Below are positions 1 to 6,420 of a stretch of DNA of 7,324 bases, one piece after another. Numbering within the stretch: position 1 is the stretch's first letter; each line of letters opens with the position of its first letter. Below the pieces are notes generated by a model, which did no database searches, was not told the DNA's origin, and saw nothing but the letters and a program-made list of their open reading frames with translations. Made by a program: the position numbers and the translations under genes. The DNA comes from Clostridia bacterium (lineage in GTDB: Bacteria; Bacillota; Clostridia; Oscillospirales; CAG-272): positions 1-7,324 of the forward strand of contig JAFQUL010000032.1 in NCBI GenBank assembly GCA_017408535.1, in the 5' to 3' direction.

Positions 1-70
1 CCCATTCACAGCACATCCGAAGATGATGGGATTCTCTGAAAAGTTTCAGTTGCTTACTCTTTCTCGTCAT
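1..70 (-). CDS. possible 5' end of a truncated gene leaving the window on the left
   Basis: Reading leftward from an ATG at 70, 23 codons stay open to the window edge, giving a basic start (MTRKSKQLKLF...) and ending ...RMCCEW. The only support is position: a near-consensus minus-strand promoter lies just upstream (85-113), and its expected start point near 78 would leave an untranslated leader of only about 8 nt. There is no visible ribosome binding site, so translation would be leaderless or would begin further left. The product is not recognisable from this fragment. The transcript could equally be a non-coding RNA or a gene starting outside the window. Confidence 0.25.
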   Translation of the reverse strand, partial: MTRKSKQLKLFRESHHLRMCCEW

Positions 71-84
71 TGCTATTGTCCGTC

Positions 85-113
85 ATTATACCAAAAACTC
101 AAGAAAAAATCAA
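85..113 (-). promoter_or_regulatory. sigma-A-type promoter reading leftward
   Basis: On the minus strand there is a -35 TTGATT (108-113), a 17-bp spacer and a perfect -10 TATAAT (85-90). The -10 is preceded by TGG, which makes it an extended -10 (TGnTATAAT). The surroundings are A/T-rich, so chance matches are possible, but spacing and -10 are ideal. It would start transcription near 78 and serve whatever lies to the left of the window. It also sits downstream of the glycosylase stop codon, so that gene's transcript may run into it. Confidence 0.55.
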
Positions 114-199
114 TGGATTGAGTTAAAAAATTAAAAACAAAAATCAACTCTTATTTAGCGATTAAAAATCTTCCTTATGAGAAACATTCATTTTTTGTC

Positions 200-1087
200 T
201 CAGTTATTATATCTTTCGTAATAGAAAAGATACTGCTGGGCGAGACCTGCGTAGCTTCCGAGGGAGTTAATATCAAGAGAGCCGCCGAAGTGCCGGGCGA
301 AGGATTTCTTGATCCACACGTCAACGGGGAATGCATCAAGCCGTCCGAATCCGAACAGCAGGGCACAGGCCGCCACCTTGGGGCCTACACCCTTTATTCT
401 CTTTAGGATATCCGCCGCCTCTGCGGTACTGCCGCAGGCGGCTACTGCGTCAAGGTCTATTTCCCCCGACACAACTTTTGTGGCCGCATCGTATATGTAA
501 CCTGCACGAAACCCGGTCTTCATATCTCTCAGCCCTTCCTCACCGAGAGCGATCACCGCCTCGGGGGTGGGAAATGCGTAAACACCTTCGCTTATCTCCT
601 CACCTGCCCTGCGGCACAGCTCAGATACAAGCTTTTTTATTCTCGGAATGTTGTTATTCTGAGATATTATGAAGGAAATGAGAGTTTCAAAGGGCTCTTG
701 TCTGAGTATTCTGATGCCCCGTCCGTATTCTATTGCCTCATCCATTACCGAGCCCGCGGGGAAATGCGCCGCTATATCCTCTCTGAGATGAGCATAATCT
801 GTATCAAGGCCGAGATATTTTTTCCAGAGCCGCTGATAATCCTGTGCGTCACTGCCCTCTATCGTCAGCTCCCCCGGCTTCTCCTGGCGGAATCTGACGA
901 GCTTTCCGAGAGCAACACCGGACATATCGTTATCTCCCTCTCCGCCGGGAGTAGGATCAAAGCGGAAGCACTGCCCGCAGTCAAATATCTGTCTTACCGA
1001 AAAGGTATCGGGGACACGGACAAGCACTCGGGGACAGCCGGACACGGTTTCCTCTTTTATTATTTCATTATTTACTGTAACGGTCAT
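200..1087 (-). CDS. ogg: 8-oxoguanine DNA glycosylase/AP lyase, OGG1 type
   Basis: Base-excision repair enzyme of the HhH-GPD superfamily that removes 8-oxoguanine from DNA and nicks the resulting abasic site. Numbered from the chosen start (295 residues), it has an OGG1-like N-terminal domain with CGQCFRF near residues 37-43, SQNNN at 142-146, GFRAGYI at 192-198 (human OGG1 has GYRARYV here), and a helix-hairpin-helix GVGPKVAAC. Lys237 in that motif matches the catalytic lysine and Cys241 the base-contacting cysteine of human OGG1. FPVDVW supplies the catalytic aspartate, Asp256. The end AGLAQQYLFYYE matches the OGG1 C-terminal helix. An ATG at 1102 would add five residues, but AAAGGAAG lies between the two ATGs and fits the start at 1087. 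The gene is monocistronic here and divergent from the next gene. OGG1-type enzymes were first known from eukaryotes, but clostridial versions are established. No key residue is missing. Confidence 0.93.
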   Translation of the reverse strand: MTVTVNNEIIKEETVSGCPRVLVRVPDTFSVRQIFDCGQCFRFDPTPGGEGDNDMSGVALGKLVRFRQEKPGELTIEGSDAQDYQRLWKKYLGLDTDYAHLREDIAAHFPAGSVMDEAIEYGRGIRILRQEPFETLISFIISQNNNIPRIKKLVSELCRRAGEEISEGVYAFPTPEAVIALGEEGLRDMKTGFRAGYIYDAATKVVSGEIDLDAVAACGSTAEAADILKRIKGVGPKVAACALLFGFGRLDAFPVDVWIKKSFARHFGGSLDINSLGSYAGLAQQYLFYYERYNN

Positions 1088-1091
1088 TTTT

Positions 1092-1099
1092 CTTCCTTT
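1092..1099 (-). promoter_or_regulatory. ribosome binding site that decides the glycosylase start
   Basis: The minus strand reads AAAGGAAG, with its AGGA core six bases before the ATG at 1087. Because it lies downstream of the alternative ATG at 1102, it supports the shorter 295-residue protein. The upstream ATG has only the CCCGCCTCGGG hairpin sequence in front of it and no Shine-Dalgarno match. Confidence 0.7.
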
Positions 1100-1100
1100 C

Positions 1101-1115
1101 ATCCCGAGGCGGGAT
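1101..1115 (-). promoter_or_regulatory. short hairpin in the glycosylase 5' leader
   Basis: The sequence is a perfect 6-bp inverted repeat with a 3-base loop (ATCCCG, three bases, CGGGAT). In the glycosylase mRNA it would form a G/C-rich hairpin ending one or two bases before the AAAGGAAG ribosome binding site, and it contains part of the unused ATG at 1102. A hairpin this close to the binding site may tune ribosome access. As DNA it could instead be a small operator. No regulator is identified. Confidence 0.4.
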
Positions 1116-1132
1116 CTATTTACATAAAACTA

Positions 1133-1161
1133 TTGCATATTTTAGCGGCAAAATGTATAAT
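1133..1161 (+). promoter_or_regulatory. promoter of the DUF6062-type gene
   Basis: A perfect -10 TATAAT (1156-1161) follows a weak -35 TTGCAT (1133-1138) at the ideal 17-bp spacing. Transcription would start near 1168, about 29 nt before the ATG, leaving room for the AGGAG site at 1185-1189. The glycosylase must be transcribed from the opposite strand of the same roughly 110-bp gap. I see only a poor minus-strand match there (TTGAGT, 19 bp, TAAAAT), so the two promoters probably overlap back to back. Confidence 0.55.
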
Positions 1162-1196
1162 AAACTCAAGAAGACAAAAAAATCAGGAGTAATACT

Positions 1197-1901
1197 ATGG
1201 AACAAATATATACTATACCCGTCAACGAAGCCTTTGAAGCGGCGCGGGACGATCATTCTCTCGGCTGTCCCTTCTGCTCTCTTGCCGAAAAGCTTGAGGC
1301 AAACGAGATAGACCTTATACTCGGTGCATCCATGATGGAGCCTGACGTGCGTATCAAGACCAACGAGCAGGGATTTTGCCGCCACCATTACGATATGATG
1401 TTCGGCTACAAGAACCGTCTCGGCCTTGCACTAATGCTTGAGAGCCATCTTGACGAGCAGAGAAAGAACTTCTCGGGCGGCGGACTTTTCTCAAAGCCCG
1501 GCGAGGGAGAGATCAAGGCTATCGGCAAGCTTGACGGGGACTGCTACGTTTGCACAAGGATAGAGTATCATTTCTCGAAGATGCTTGAGACCGCCGCACT
1601 TCTCTGGGACAAAGACCCCGAATTTCAAAAGAAGCTGACGGGACAGCCCTGGTTCTGTCTGCCCCACTACAAGAGATTTCTTGAGGCGGCAAAGGCAAGA
1701 CTGTCAAAGAAGCGTTTTTCTGAATTCTTCGAGCAGGCAAGCTCTGTTGAAAACAAGTATTTCGACGAGCTCAGAGAGGACGTAAGCTGGTTCTGCAAGA
1801 AGTTCGACTACAGATATAAGGACGAGCCCTGGAACAATTCCAAGGATGCCGTTGAGCGCGCCATCAATTTCATTTCCGGCAGAATACAGAGCAAAAAGTG
1901 A
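1197..1901 (+). CDS. DUF6062-type protein with two CxxC...CxxH putative zinc sites
   Basis: A 234-residue soluble protein without signal peptide or membrane segment. I recognise it as the DUF6062 type common in Clostridia, whose function I do not know. The visible feature is a duplicated motif: C24-x2-C27 followed 34 residues later by FC61RHH64Y, then C116-x2-C119 followed 35 residues later by FC154LPH157Y. Each set offers three cysteines and one histidine, a typical structural zinc site. The C-terminal third is helical and charged, rich in Lys, Glu and Phe. The start is set by AGGAG seven bases before the ATG. It has its own promoter and is divergent from the glycosylase. The 69-nt gap to the ABC operon shows no intrinsic terminator, so read-through is possible. 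The duplication suggests a scaffold or a nucleic-acid or protein-binding role rather than catalysis, but that is inference. Confidence 0.85.
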   Translation: MEQIYTIPVNEAFEAARDDHSLGCPFCSLAEKLEANEIDLILGASMMEPDVRIKTNEQGFCRHHYDMMFGYKNRLGLALMLESHLDEQRKNFSGGGLFSKPGEGEIKAIGKLDGDCYVCTRIEYHFSKMLETAALLWDKDPEFQKKLTGQPWFCLPHYKRFLEAAKARLSKKRFSEFFEQASSVENKYFDELREDVSWFCKKFDYRYKDEPWNNSKDAVERAINFISGRIQSKK

Positions 1902-1911
1902 TCCTAAGATT

Positions 1912-1940
1912 ATTATAACACAAAAGTTCCCTTCTTTCAA
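1912..1940 (-). promoter_or_regulatory. near-consensus promoter pointing antisense into the DUF6062-type gene
   Basis: On the minus strand, TTGAAA (1935-1940) is separated by exactly 17 bp from TATAAT (1912-1917), which is preceded by TGT as an extended -10. That is 11 of 12 consensus positions. The expected start is near 1905, and the transcript would run antisense through the 3' end of the gene at 1197-1901. No convincing minus-strand gene lies in its path. It may make an antisense RNA or be a relic or chance match in an A/T-rich gap. Confidence 0.45.
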
Positions 1941-1970
1941 CTCATAACCTTTTTTGTCGAGGTCTCTGAA

Positions 1971-2660
1971 ATGGCAATACTGAAAGTTACAGATCTAAGG
2001 AAGATATATGGTAAAGACCCCCACTCGGTAACCGCACTGGATGGGGTCTCTTTTTCCGCAGAAAAAGGTGAGTTCATATCGATCATCGGGACAAGCGGTT
2101 CCGGAAAATCCACTCTGCTCCATCTCATCGGTGGGGTGGATGTTCCCGACAGCGGAAGTATCACGGTTGACGGGGAGGAAATAACCGGTCTTCCCGATAA
2201 AGAGTTGACGCTGTACCGCCGAAGAAAGGTCTCGGTAATTTATCAGTTCTATAACCTTATGCCAATGCTCAACGTGCGTGATAATATAACCCTTCCGATT
2301 GAGCTTGACGGCAAAAAAGTTGACGACAAAACGCTCAGAGATGTGCTTAAAACACTTGGTATCGAAGATAAGGAATTTTATTATCCGGGTCAGCTTTCAG
2401 GCGGACAGATGCAAAGAGTTGCCATAGCTCGGGCGCTGATCACAAGTCCCGCTATCCTCCTGGCAGACGAGCCCACAGGAAATCTGGACAGTAAAAACAC
2501 GAGTGAGATAATGCAGCTTTTCCGTGATTCCAATAAAAAATACAATCAGACGGTCATCGTTGTTACCCACGATGAAAATGTTGCCCGCATGGCCGATCGT
2601 GTTGTTCAGATCGAAGACGGCCGAATAGTAAAGGACTACTCAAATGAAGATAATCTGTAA
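1971..2660 (+). CDS. ABC transporter ATP-binding protein, MacB/LolD/FtsE-like family
   Basis: The 229-residue cytoplasmic ATPase subunit of an exporter-type ABC system with an FtsX-like permease. All motifs are intact: Walker A GTSGSGKST at 40-48, Q-loop YQFYNLMP with Gln92, signature LSGGQ at 142-146, Walker B ILLADEPTG at 162-170 with Glu167, D-loop NLDS, and the switch histidine in VVTHD (His200). Length and the DEPTGNLDS block are typical of the lipoprotein-releasing, macrolide and antimicrobial-peptide exporter branch. A GAGG lies eight bases before the ATG after TTTTTTGTC. Its last 17 nt overlap the permease gene in another frame, so the two are translationally coupled and should form one complex. 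No plus-strand promoter is clear in the 69-nt gap upstream. The substrate cannot be told from the ATPase. Confidence 0.93.
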   Translation: MAILKVTDLRKIYGKDPHSVTALDGVSFSAEKGEFISIIGTSGSGKSTLLHLIGGVDVPDSGSITVDGEEITGLPDKELTLYRRRKVSVIYQFYNLMPMLNVRDNITLPIELDGKKVDDKTLRDVLKTLGIEDKEFYYPGQLSGGQMQRVAIARALITSPAILLADEPTGNLDSKNTSEIMQLFRDSNKKYNQTVIVVTHDENVARMADRVVQIEDGRIVKDYSNEDNL

Positions 2661-3885
2661 GCTTGCGTGGAAAAATGTAAGTAACAATCCACGGCGGACA
2701 ATTTTTACCTTACTTTGCGTAATCTTGTCCGTGTCGATCATCAGTGCTGTCCTCGGCATTCGGGACTCCTTGCTCTGCGGTATTGATTTCAATGGAGACG
2801 AGTCCGGAGAAAATATGACTCGATGGATATGCGGCATATTTACCGCCGTATCTTGCTTTATGAGTTGCTTTACCATCTGTACAGTTTTTTCCATTAGTTT
2901 AAACGACCGTATCAAAGGCTACGGCTTTCTTACCTCAATCGGCATGTCCGTTCCGCAAAGGTTCGCTTTGATCTTACTTGAAGCAGTAATTTACGGTATT
3001 ATCGGTACCCTTTTCGGAACACTGCTCGGTGTCTTGCTCTCATCGTTTTTTTACGGTACAGTCTCAAATACCCTCTTTCGTGAGGAAGGAATTTTCATCG
3101 GGCACTTTGTTCTGTCCTTCCCTTCTATGTTTCTTTCTGTGCTTTTAGGTCTGTTAACGGTGCTGGTTGCATCTTTTTGGCCTGCTTTCCGTATGAGACA
3201 TCTTTCTGTCACCGAAACAATAAAGAATAACAGCCAAATAAATATCTCTCTAAAGCAAACATTTCTTTCGCGCATCGCCGAAAAGCTTTTTGGCAGACTG
3301 GGACTTTTGGCAGGGCAAAATTACGACAACAATAAAGGGAAATACCGTTCTATTTCTCTGGCGCTTTCCGGCGGTACGGTCTTTTATATTTCGCTATATT
3401 CCTTTTTTAAGTATCCTTTCTGGTATGAGTCAGACTTAGGCCGAGGTGGGTGGGATAATCTTGACAGCGGTGCCAAATATCTGTTTTATTCATCTCAAGT
3501 TTTAGCAGCATTCTTTGTATTTGTTTTTCTTTTTTGTTCTGCCGGAGCGTTACATCAAAATCTTGATCGACGCAAAAAAGAATTTGCAACATACAGATCC
3601 ATGGGAATGCAGAGTTCCGAACTTAGAAAAATGATGAGTATCGAAGGTCTGTTTTTGACCTGGTATTCCGTTTTATTCGGGTTTCTGGGGGCATTTGCCG
3701 GCGATTGTGCAGTCTTCGTTTTTTTTCGCATTATCGGTCCGTCCGATCTTAAATTCCATTTTCCCATTGCCGTGTTTTGCATATTTATACTAATTGACAT
3801 TACAGCAGGGATTCTCTTTTCTCTCTATTCCTGTCACAAGGTCAGCCGTGTCAATATCATTGAAACTATCAAAAACGATCAATAG
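2644..3885 (+). CDS. FtsX-like ABC transporter permease with minimal extracellular loops
   Basis: A 413-residue integral membrane protein, partner of the preceding ATPase. It has two FtsX halves. The first has TM1 at about 18-40, then TM2 61-85, TM3 107-137 and TM4 158-183, with RIKGYGFLTSIGMS in the cytoplasmic coupling region. The second has segments at about 237-255, 282-304, 333-363 and 372-396, with the parallel motif RRKKEFATYRSMGMQ. Each half ends in a similar short tail (VTETIKNN and IIETIKND), showing internal duplication. FtsX-type permeases with two such halves commonly carry extracellular domains of 100-200 residues after the first helix of a half. Here those loops are only about 20 and 27 residues. 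The start is supported by AAAGGA before the ATG and by overlap with the ATPase. The gene is more T-rich than its left neighbours. Transport mechanism and substrate are unknown, and export or lipid/peptide sensing are both possible. Confidence 0.88.
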   Translation: MKIICKLAWKNVSNNPRRTIFTLLCVILSVSIISAVLGIRDSLLCGIDFNGDESGENMTRWICGIFTAVSCFMSCFTICTVFSISLNDRIKGYGFLTSIGMSVPQRFALILLEAVIYGIIGTLFGTLLGVLLSSFFYGTVSNTLFREEGIFIGHFVLSFPSMFLSVLLGLLTVLVASFWPAFRMRHLSVTETIKNNSQINISLKQTFLSRIAEKLFGRLGLLAGQNYDNNKGKYRSISLALSGGTVFYISLYSFFKYPFWYESDLGRGGWDNLDSGAKYLFYSSQVLAAFFVFVFLFCSAGALHQNLDRRKKEFATYRSMGMQSSELRKMMSIEGLFLTWYSVLFGFLGAFAGDCAVFVFFRIIGPSDLKFHFPIAVFCIFILIDITAGILFSLYSCHKVSRVNIIETIKNDQ

Positions 3886-4015
3886 AGCTTAGTTACTAAT
3901 TCCTTGTGATTAAATCGTATATTCTTCATATCTCAGCAAAAAATCTCCAAACGGCCTGAAAACGAAAAAAGTTTCCAAAAATCTGTTTTTGTATGTAACC
4001 TTTGGGAAGATTTTC

Positions 4016-4051
4016 TTACATATATGGCAGAGGGACATATATCCCATGTAA
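4016..4051 (+). promoter_or_regulatory. nested inverted repeats in the lipoprotein leader
   Basis: TTACAT (4016-4021) and ATGTAA (4046-4051) are a perfect inverted repeat, enclosing a second one, GGGA (4032-4035) and TCCC (4042-4045). An 8-bp direct repeat ACATATAT also occurs at 4018 and 4035. A weak promoter can be drawn through this stretch (CTTACA at 4015-4020, 17 bp, TATATC at 4038-4043), which would place the repeats over the polymerase site just before the ribosome binding site. This could be an operator or a leader hairpin, and the individual matches are short. Confidence 0.3.
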
Positions 4052-4076
4052 AACATTATCAAAGGAAGACGTGAAG

Positions 4077-6290
4077 ATGAAAAAGCTCATTATCTCTCTC
4101 ACTTTGCTCACATTTTTACTTACGGCGATGTGTGGCTGCGGAGTAAGTACCCCTGATGACAGCTCTGCAGATACCACGGTCGGCAACGCGGATGATACTG
4201 TACCGCCCGAAGATGATACCGCTGACTCCGCAGACCCGTTTGAGCTGCTCGATATGTCAGTCTATGAAATACAGCGAAAATGGGGTGAAATGCACCTTGA
4301 GTCGTCAGAGAACGGATACCGTTACTCGACAAAGAAGCTCGACGGCATCATTTTTTCCTATTCTTTACCGATAAGATCGTCATACGAGGAAAAACTCCCT
4401 TCCCTTATAGTTATGACAGAAGGATTCGGCGGAGATATATACGGTGTATCTCTTAATTCTGCCCCCAACCTTGACTGGGACAGTGTCGGTAAGACAGACG
4501 GCACAGCAGTATATCAAAAGGATTTGGGGGACTATATCATCACCGCCACAGCTGATATTTCTACCGGTGAGAAAACGGAAGAACAGCTTCTGTCAGAGCC
4601 TACAGGAAAAGTGACCGAGCTCCGTCTGGCAAGAGATATTTCGGTTTATTCCTCTCCCCGGCTTGAAGACCTTCCTCAGGTAACAGTTGAAGATATCAGC
4701 GGAAGTGACAGACTGAAGAATTTTAGCTCTCACGGCAATATTTATTTTGGTGATACCGATACCGGTATCTGCGGCGGTGAGCTTTATCTGTTCGGAAGAG
4801 TGGGAGGACGTGATAACACCTTCTGCGTTGCCGATACCGGGCTTGAGACCGGATATATCTACACCTTATCTCCGCCCGACGGCTACGGCAATCCCGCTAT
4901 AGTATGTGTACAAGAGAGTGTCAGCGGCGGTGCGGCCATCACAGTCCGTGCCGAAAAGGACGGAGAGGCAGATTTCTTCGATTATATTTTCTCATTTGAG
5001 AAAGACACTCTCTCGGGCGAGGCGGCTCACTATGAGGTTTATCCTCTTGACAGTGAGCACAAGAGAGTTCTTGCCTCCTTCCTTGAGGAATTCAGCTATA
5101 ACTATGACCCGTATTTTATTTCCTCTGTTACGGTCGACTTTGATACCGAATATATGTTTGACAGAGAATACATGGACTTTACCTACGATCCCACATATCT
5201 TGAAGGGATAGCATCAGACGGGGAGCTCGAAGCCTGGACTGCAAAGTATAACAGTTCCGCAACGGCTTTCGACAGGAAATACCGCCCCATGCTCTATAAG
5301 GCGATTATTGACCTCAGAATAAAGAAAGAGGATTTTCTCCGTGTAAATGAACAGAGAAAGCTGGAAGAAAGCGAAAAAGCGCTTGATGACAGATATATTG
5401 ATGCTCTTTTCCTGCCGGAAGATGATCTTAGCACGGTGCGTAGAGTTCTTAAACATCCACTTGCATATTATGACTATCTCGATAATCTTTACTGTGCACG
5501 TGACGCCATCAAAAACGCAAGATTCGGCGATTCCGCCTTTGCAAGAGAGAGATATCTGAGCGAGCTTGACCGTTTCTCTAAAGAAAACGGTGTAACACCG
5601 CCGATGAAAAATCTCTCAGAACGTAGCGGCTACTGGCCGGAGATAGTAACCGATGAGTACGGAATAATAAAAAAGGCTATAATCGACATCGGCGATTTTG
5701 ACAGGGCAGCTGAATTTCTCTCCGGCAGTATAGGACACCCGTATACCATTGAGGTAAACGGACTTTGTACAGACGTGAGCCTTTATATGTCAAGCGGCTC
5801 GCATGCAGACTCTATCACCGCATACGGGCACACCGTGCCGGTAAACATAACCGTTTACGGAAACTGCGGAGCTTACCTTTTTGATAACGGCGGAGCTGTC
5901 GTATTCACGGGAGTATACTACGATATAGGCAACACCTATATAATAACCGAGAATGGCGGAGAGCAGATCCCGGGAGAAGAGAATTACTCGCTGATATTAC
6001 GCCGGGATAATGACGGAAATATCATCTGGAAAAGAACCATCCTCGGTGTAGCCGGTCTTTGGCAGTGCGGTGATCTATCGCATATAACCGATTACGATAC
6101 CCTTATCTACGAATACGGTCCGGCAGAGATAGTTGACGGCAAGGTGGTTTACGGCGAGGCAACCGAGCGATTCCTTGCCTCCGACCTTGAACTCCAAAGA
6201 ATATTCGATGAACAGTACAAGAATAAATATAACAGTCTTGAGGAGCTGTTTGAGAGTAACAGACAGCGACTTGAGGGGGAAAATGAGTAA
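4077..6290 (+). CDS. large secreted lipoprotein of unknown function
   Basis: A 737-residue protein with a lipoprotein signal peptide: basic MKK, a hydrophobic stretch at residues 4-18, then MCGC. Cys21 with Gly at -1 is the better lipidation site and Cys19 the alternative. A Ser/Thr/Asp/Glu/Pro-rich acidic linker follows to about 55, typical of an outer-face anchor in Gram-positives. About 56-330 looks beta-rich with scattered aromatic and Gly/Asp turns. About 385-515 is helical and charged (KKEDFLRVNEQRKLEESEKA and beyond). About 525-695 is beta-rich again, and the end is a charged helix. I recognise no family, catalytic motif or known repeat. AAAGGA lies ten bases before the ATG. Upstream in-frame codons from a TTG at 4002 are not preceded by a binding site and would bury the signal peptide. 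It follows the ABC operon after 191 nt, so a role as an accessory extracellular subunit is possible but unproven. Confidence 0.85.
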   Translation: MKKLIISLTLLTFLLTAMCGCGVSTPDDSSADTTVGNADDTVPPEDDTADSADPFELLDMSVYEIQRKWGEMHLESSENGYRYSTKKLDGIIFSYSLPIRSSYEEKLPSLIVMTEGFGGDIYGVSLNSAPNLDWDSVGKTDGTAVYQKDLGDYIITATADISTGEKTEEQLLSEPTGKVTELRLARDISVYSSPRLEDLPQVTVEDISGSDRLKNFSSHGNIYFGDTDTGICGGELYLFGRVGGRDNTFCVADTGLETGYIYTLSPPDGYGNPAIVCVQESVSGGAAITVRAEKDGEADFFDYIFSFEKDTLSGEAAHYEVYPLDSEHKRVLASFLEEFSYNYDPYFISSVTVDFDTEYMFDREYMDFTYDPTYLEGIASDGELEAWTAKYNSSATAFDRKYRPMLYKAIIDLRIKKEDFLRVNEQRKLEESEKALDDRYIDALFLPEDDLSTVRRVLKHPLAYYDYLDNLYCARDAIKNARFGDSAFARERYLSELDRFSKENGVTPPMKNLSERSGYWPEIVTDEYGIIKKAIIDIGDFDRAAEFLSGSIGHPYTIEVNGLCTDVSLYMSSGSHADSITAYGHTVPVNITVYGNCGAYLFDNGGAVVFTGVYYDIGNTYIITENGGEQIPGEENYSLILRRDNDGNIIWKRTILGVAGLWQCGDLSHITDYDTLIYEYGPAEIVDGKVVYGEATERFLASDLELQRIFDEQYKNKYNSLEELFESNRQRLEGENE

Positions 6291-6363
6291 ATAGTGTGTC
6301 TTATTAAAGATGTGAAGCATTGCTGAACTCGAGCAACCGTTGAGAAACGAGAGATGCGCTCTA

Positions 6364-6393
6364 TTGAAATACCTCTCAAAATAATGCTATAAT
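6364..6393 (+). promoter_or_regulatory. promoter of the XRE-family gene
   Basis: A -35 TTGAAA (6364-6369, five of six consensus bases), an 18-bp spacer and a perfect TATAAT (6388-6393) preceded by TGC give an extended -10. The expected start is near 6400, leaving a leader of about 20 nt with the AAAGGAGGT site at 6405-6413. It separates the regulator from the lipoprotein gene, whose stop codon is 74 nt before the -35. No U-tract terminator is visible in between. Confidence 0.75.
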
Positions 6394-6400
6394 AGTATTA
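6382..6400. promoter_or_regulatory. 19-bp palindrome over the -10 and start site, candidate XRE operator
   Basis: The left arm TAATGCTAT (6382-6390) and right arm ATAGTATTA (6392-6400) are inverted repeats around a central A, matching at eight of nine positions. The site covers the extended -10 and reaches the expected transcription start, so a dimer bound there would block RNA polymerase. XRE-family regulators commonly bind such short dyads and repress themselves. That the XRE protein encoded immediately downstream binds here is inference from position. Because the arm includes TATAAT, part of the symmetry could be fortuitous. Confidence 0.5.
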
Positions 6401-6420
6401 CAATAAAGGAGGTAGATATA

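Noticed and set aside
36..49. Perfect 14-bp palindrome CTGAAA, AG, TTTCAG
   Set aside because: Short and A/T-biased, and lies inside the possible leftward transcript. It does not match any operator I know for Gram-positive regulators, including the LexA box.
178..202. Possible terminator behind the glycosylase (TGAGA with TCTCA over the stop codon)
   Set aside because: Only five continuous pairs with a large loop, and the T-run on the minus strand starts about nine bases after the stem, so it is too weak to call.
698..1192. Plus-strand open frame of 164 codons opposite the glycosylase
   Set aside because: It is antisense to a gene with intact catalytic motifs, has no ribosome binding site, and its protein shows no recognisable domain. 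The shorter plus-strand frames at 309-672 are rejected for the same reasons.
3973..4008. Hairpin after the ABC operon (TTCCAAA with TTTGGGAA)
   Set aside because: The stem has a bulge and a 21-base loop, and the following T-run is short and interrupted. It is not a convincing terminator for the permease transcript.
4002..4076. N-terminal extension of the lipoprotein from an upstream TTG
   Set aside because: It would add 25 residues ahead of a clean MKK lipoprotein signal peptide, and no binding site precedes it, whereas AAAGGA fits the ATG at 4077.
6320..6379. Inverted repeats between lipoprotein and XRE genes (TTGCT with AGCAA, TTGAGA with TCTCAA)
   Set aside because: Neither is followed by a T-tract, stems are 5-6 bp, and the second simply flanks the -35 element. 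They do not support a terminator or a clear operator.
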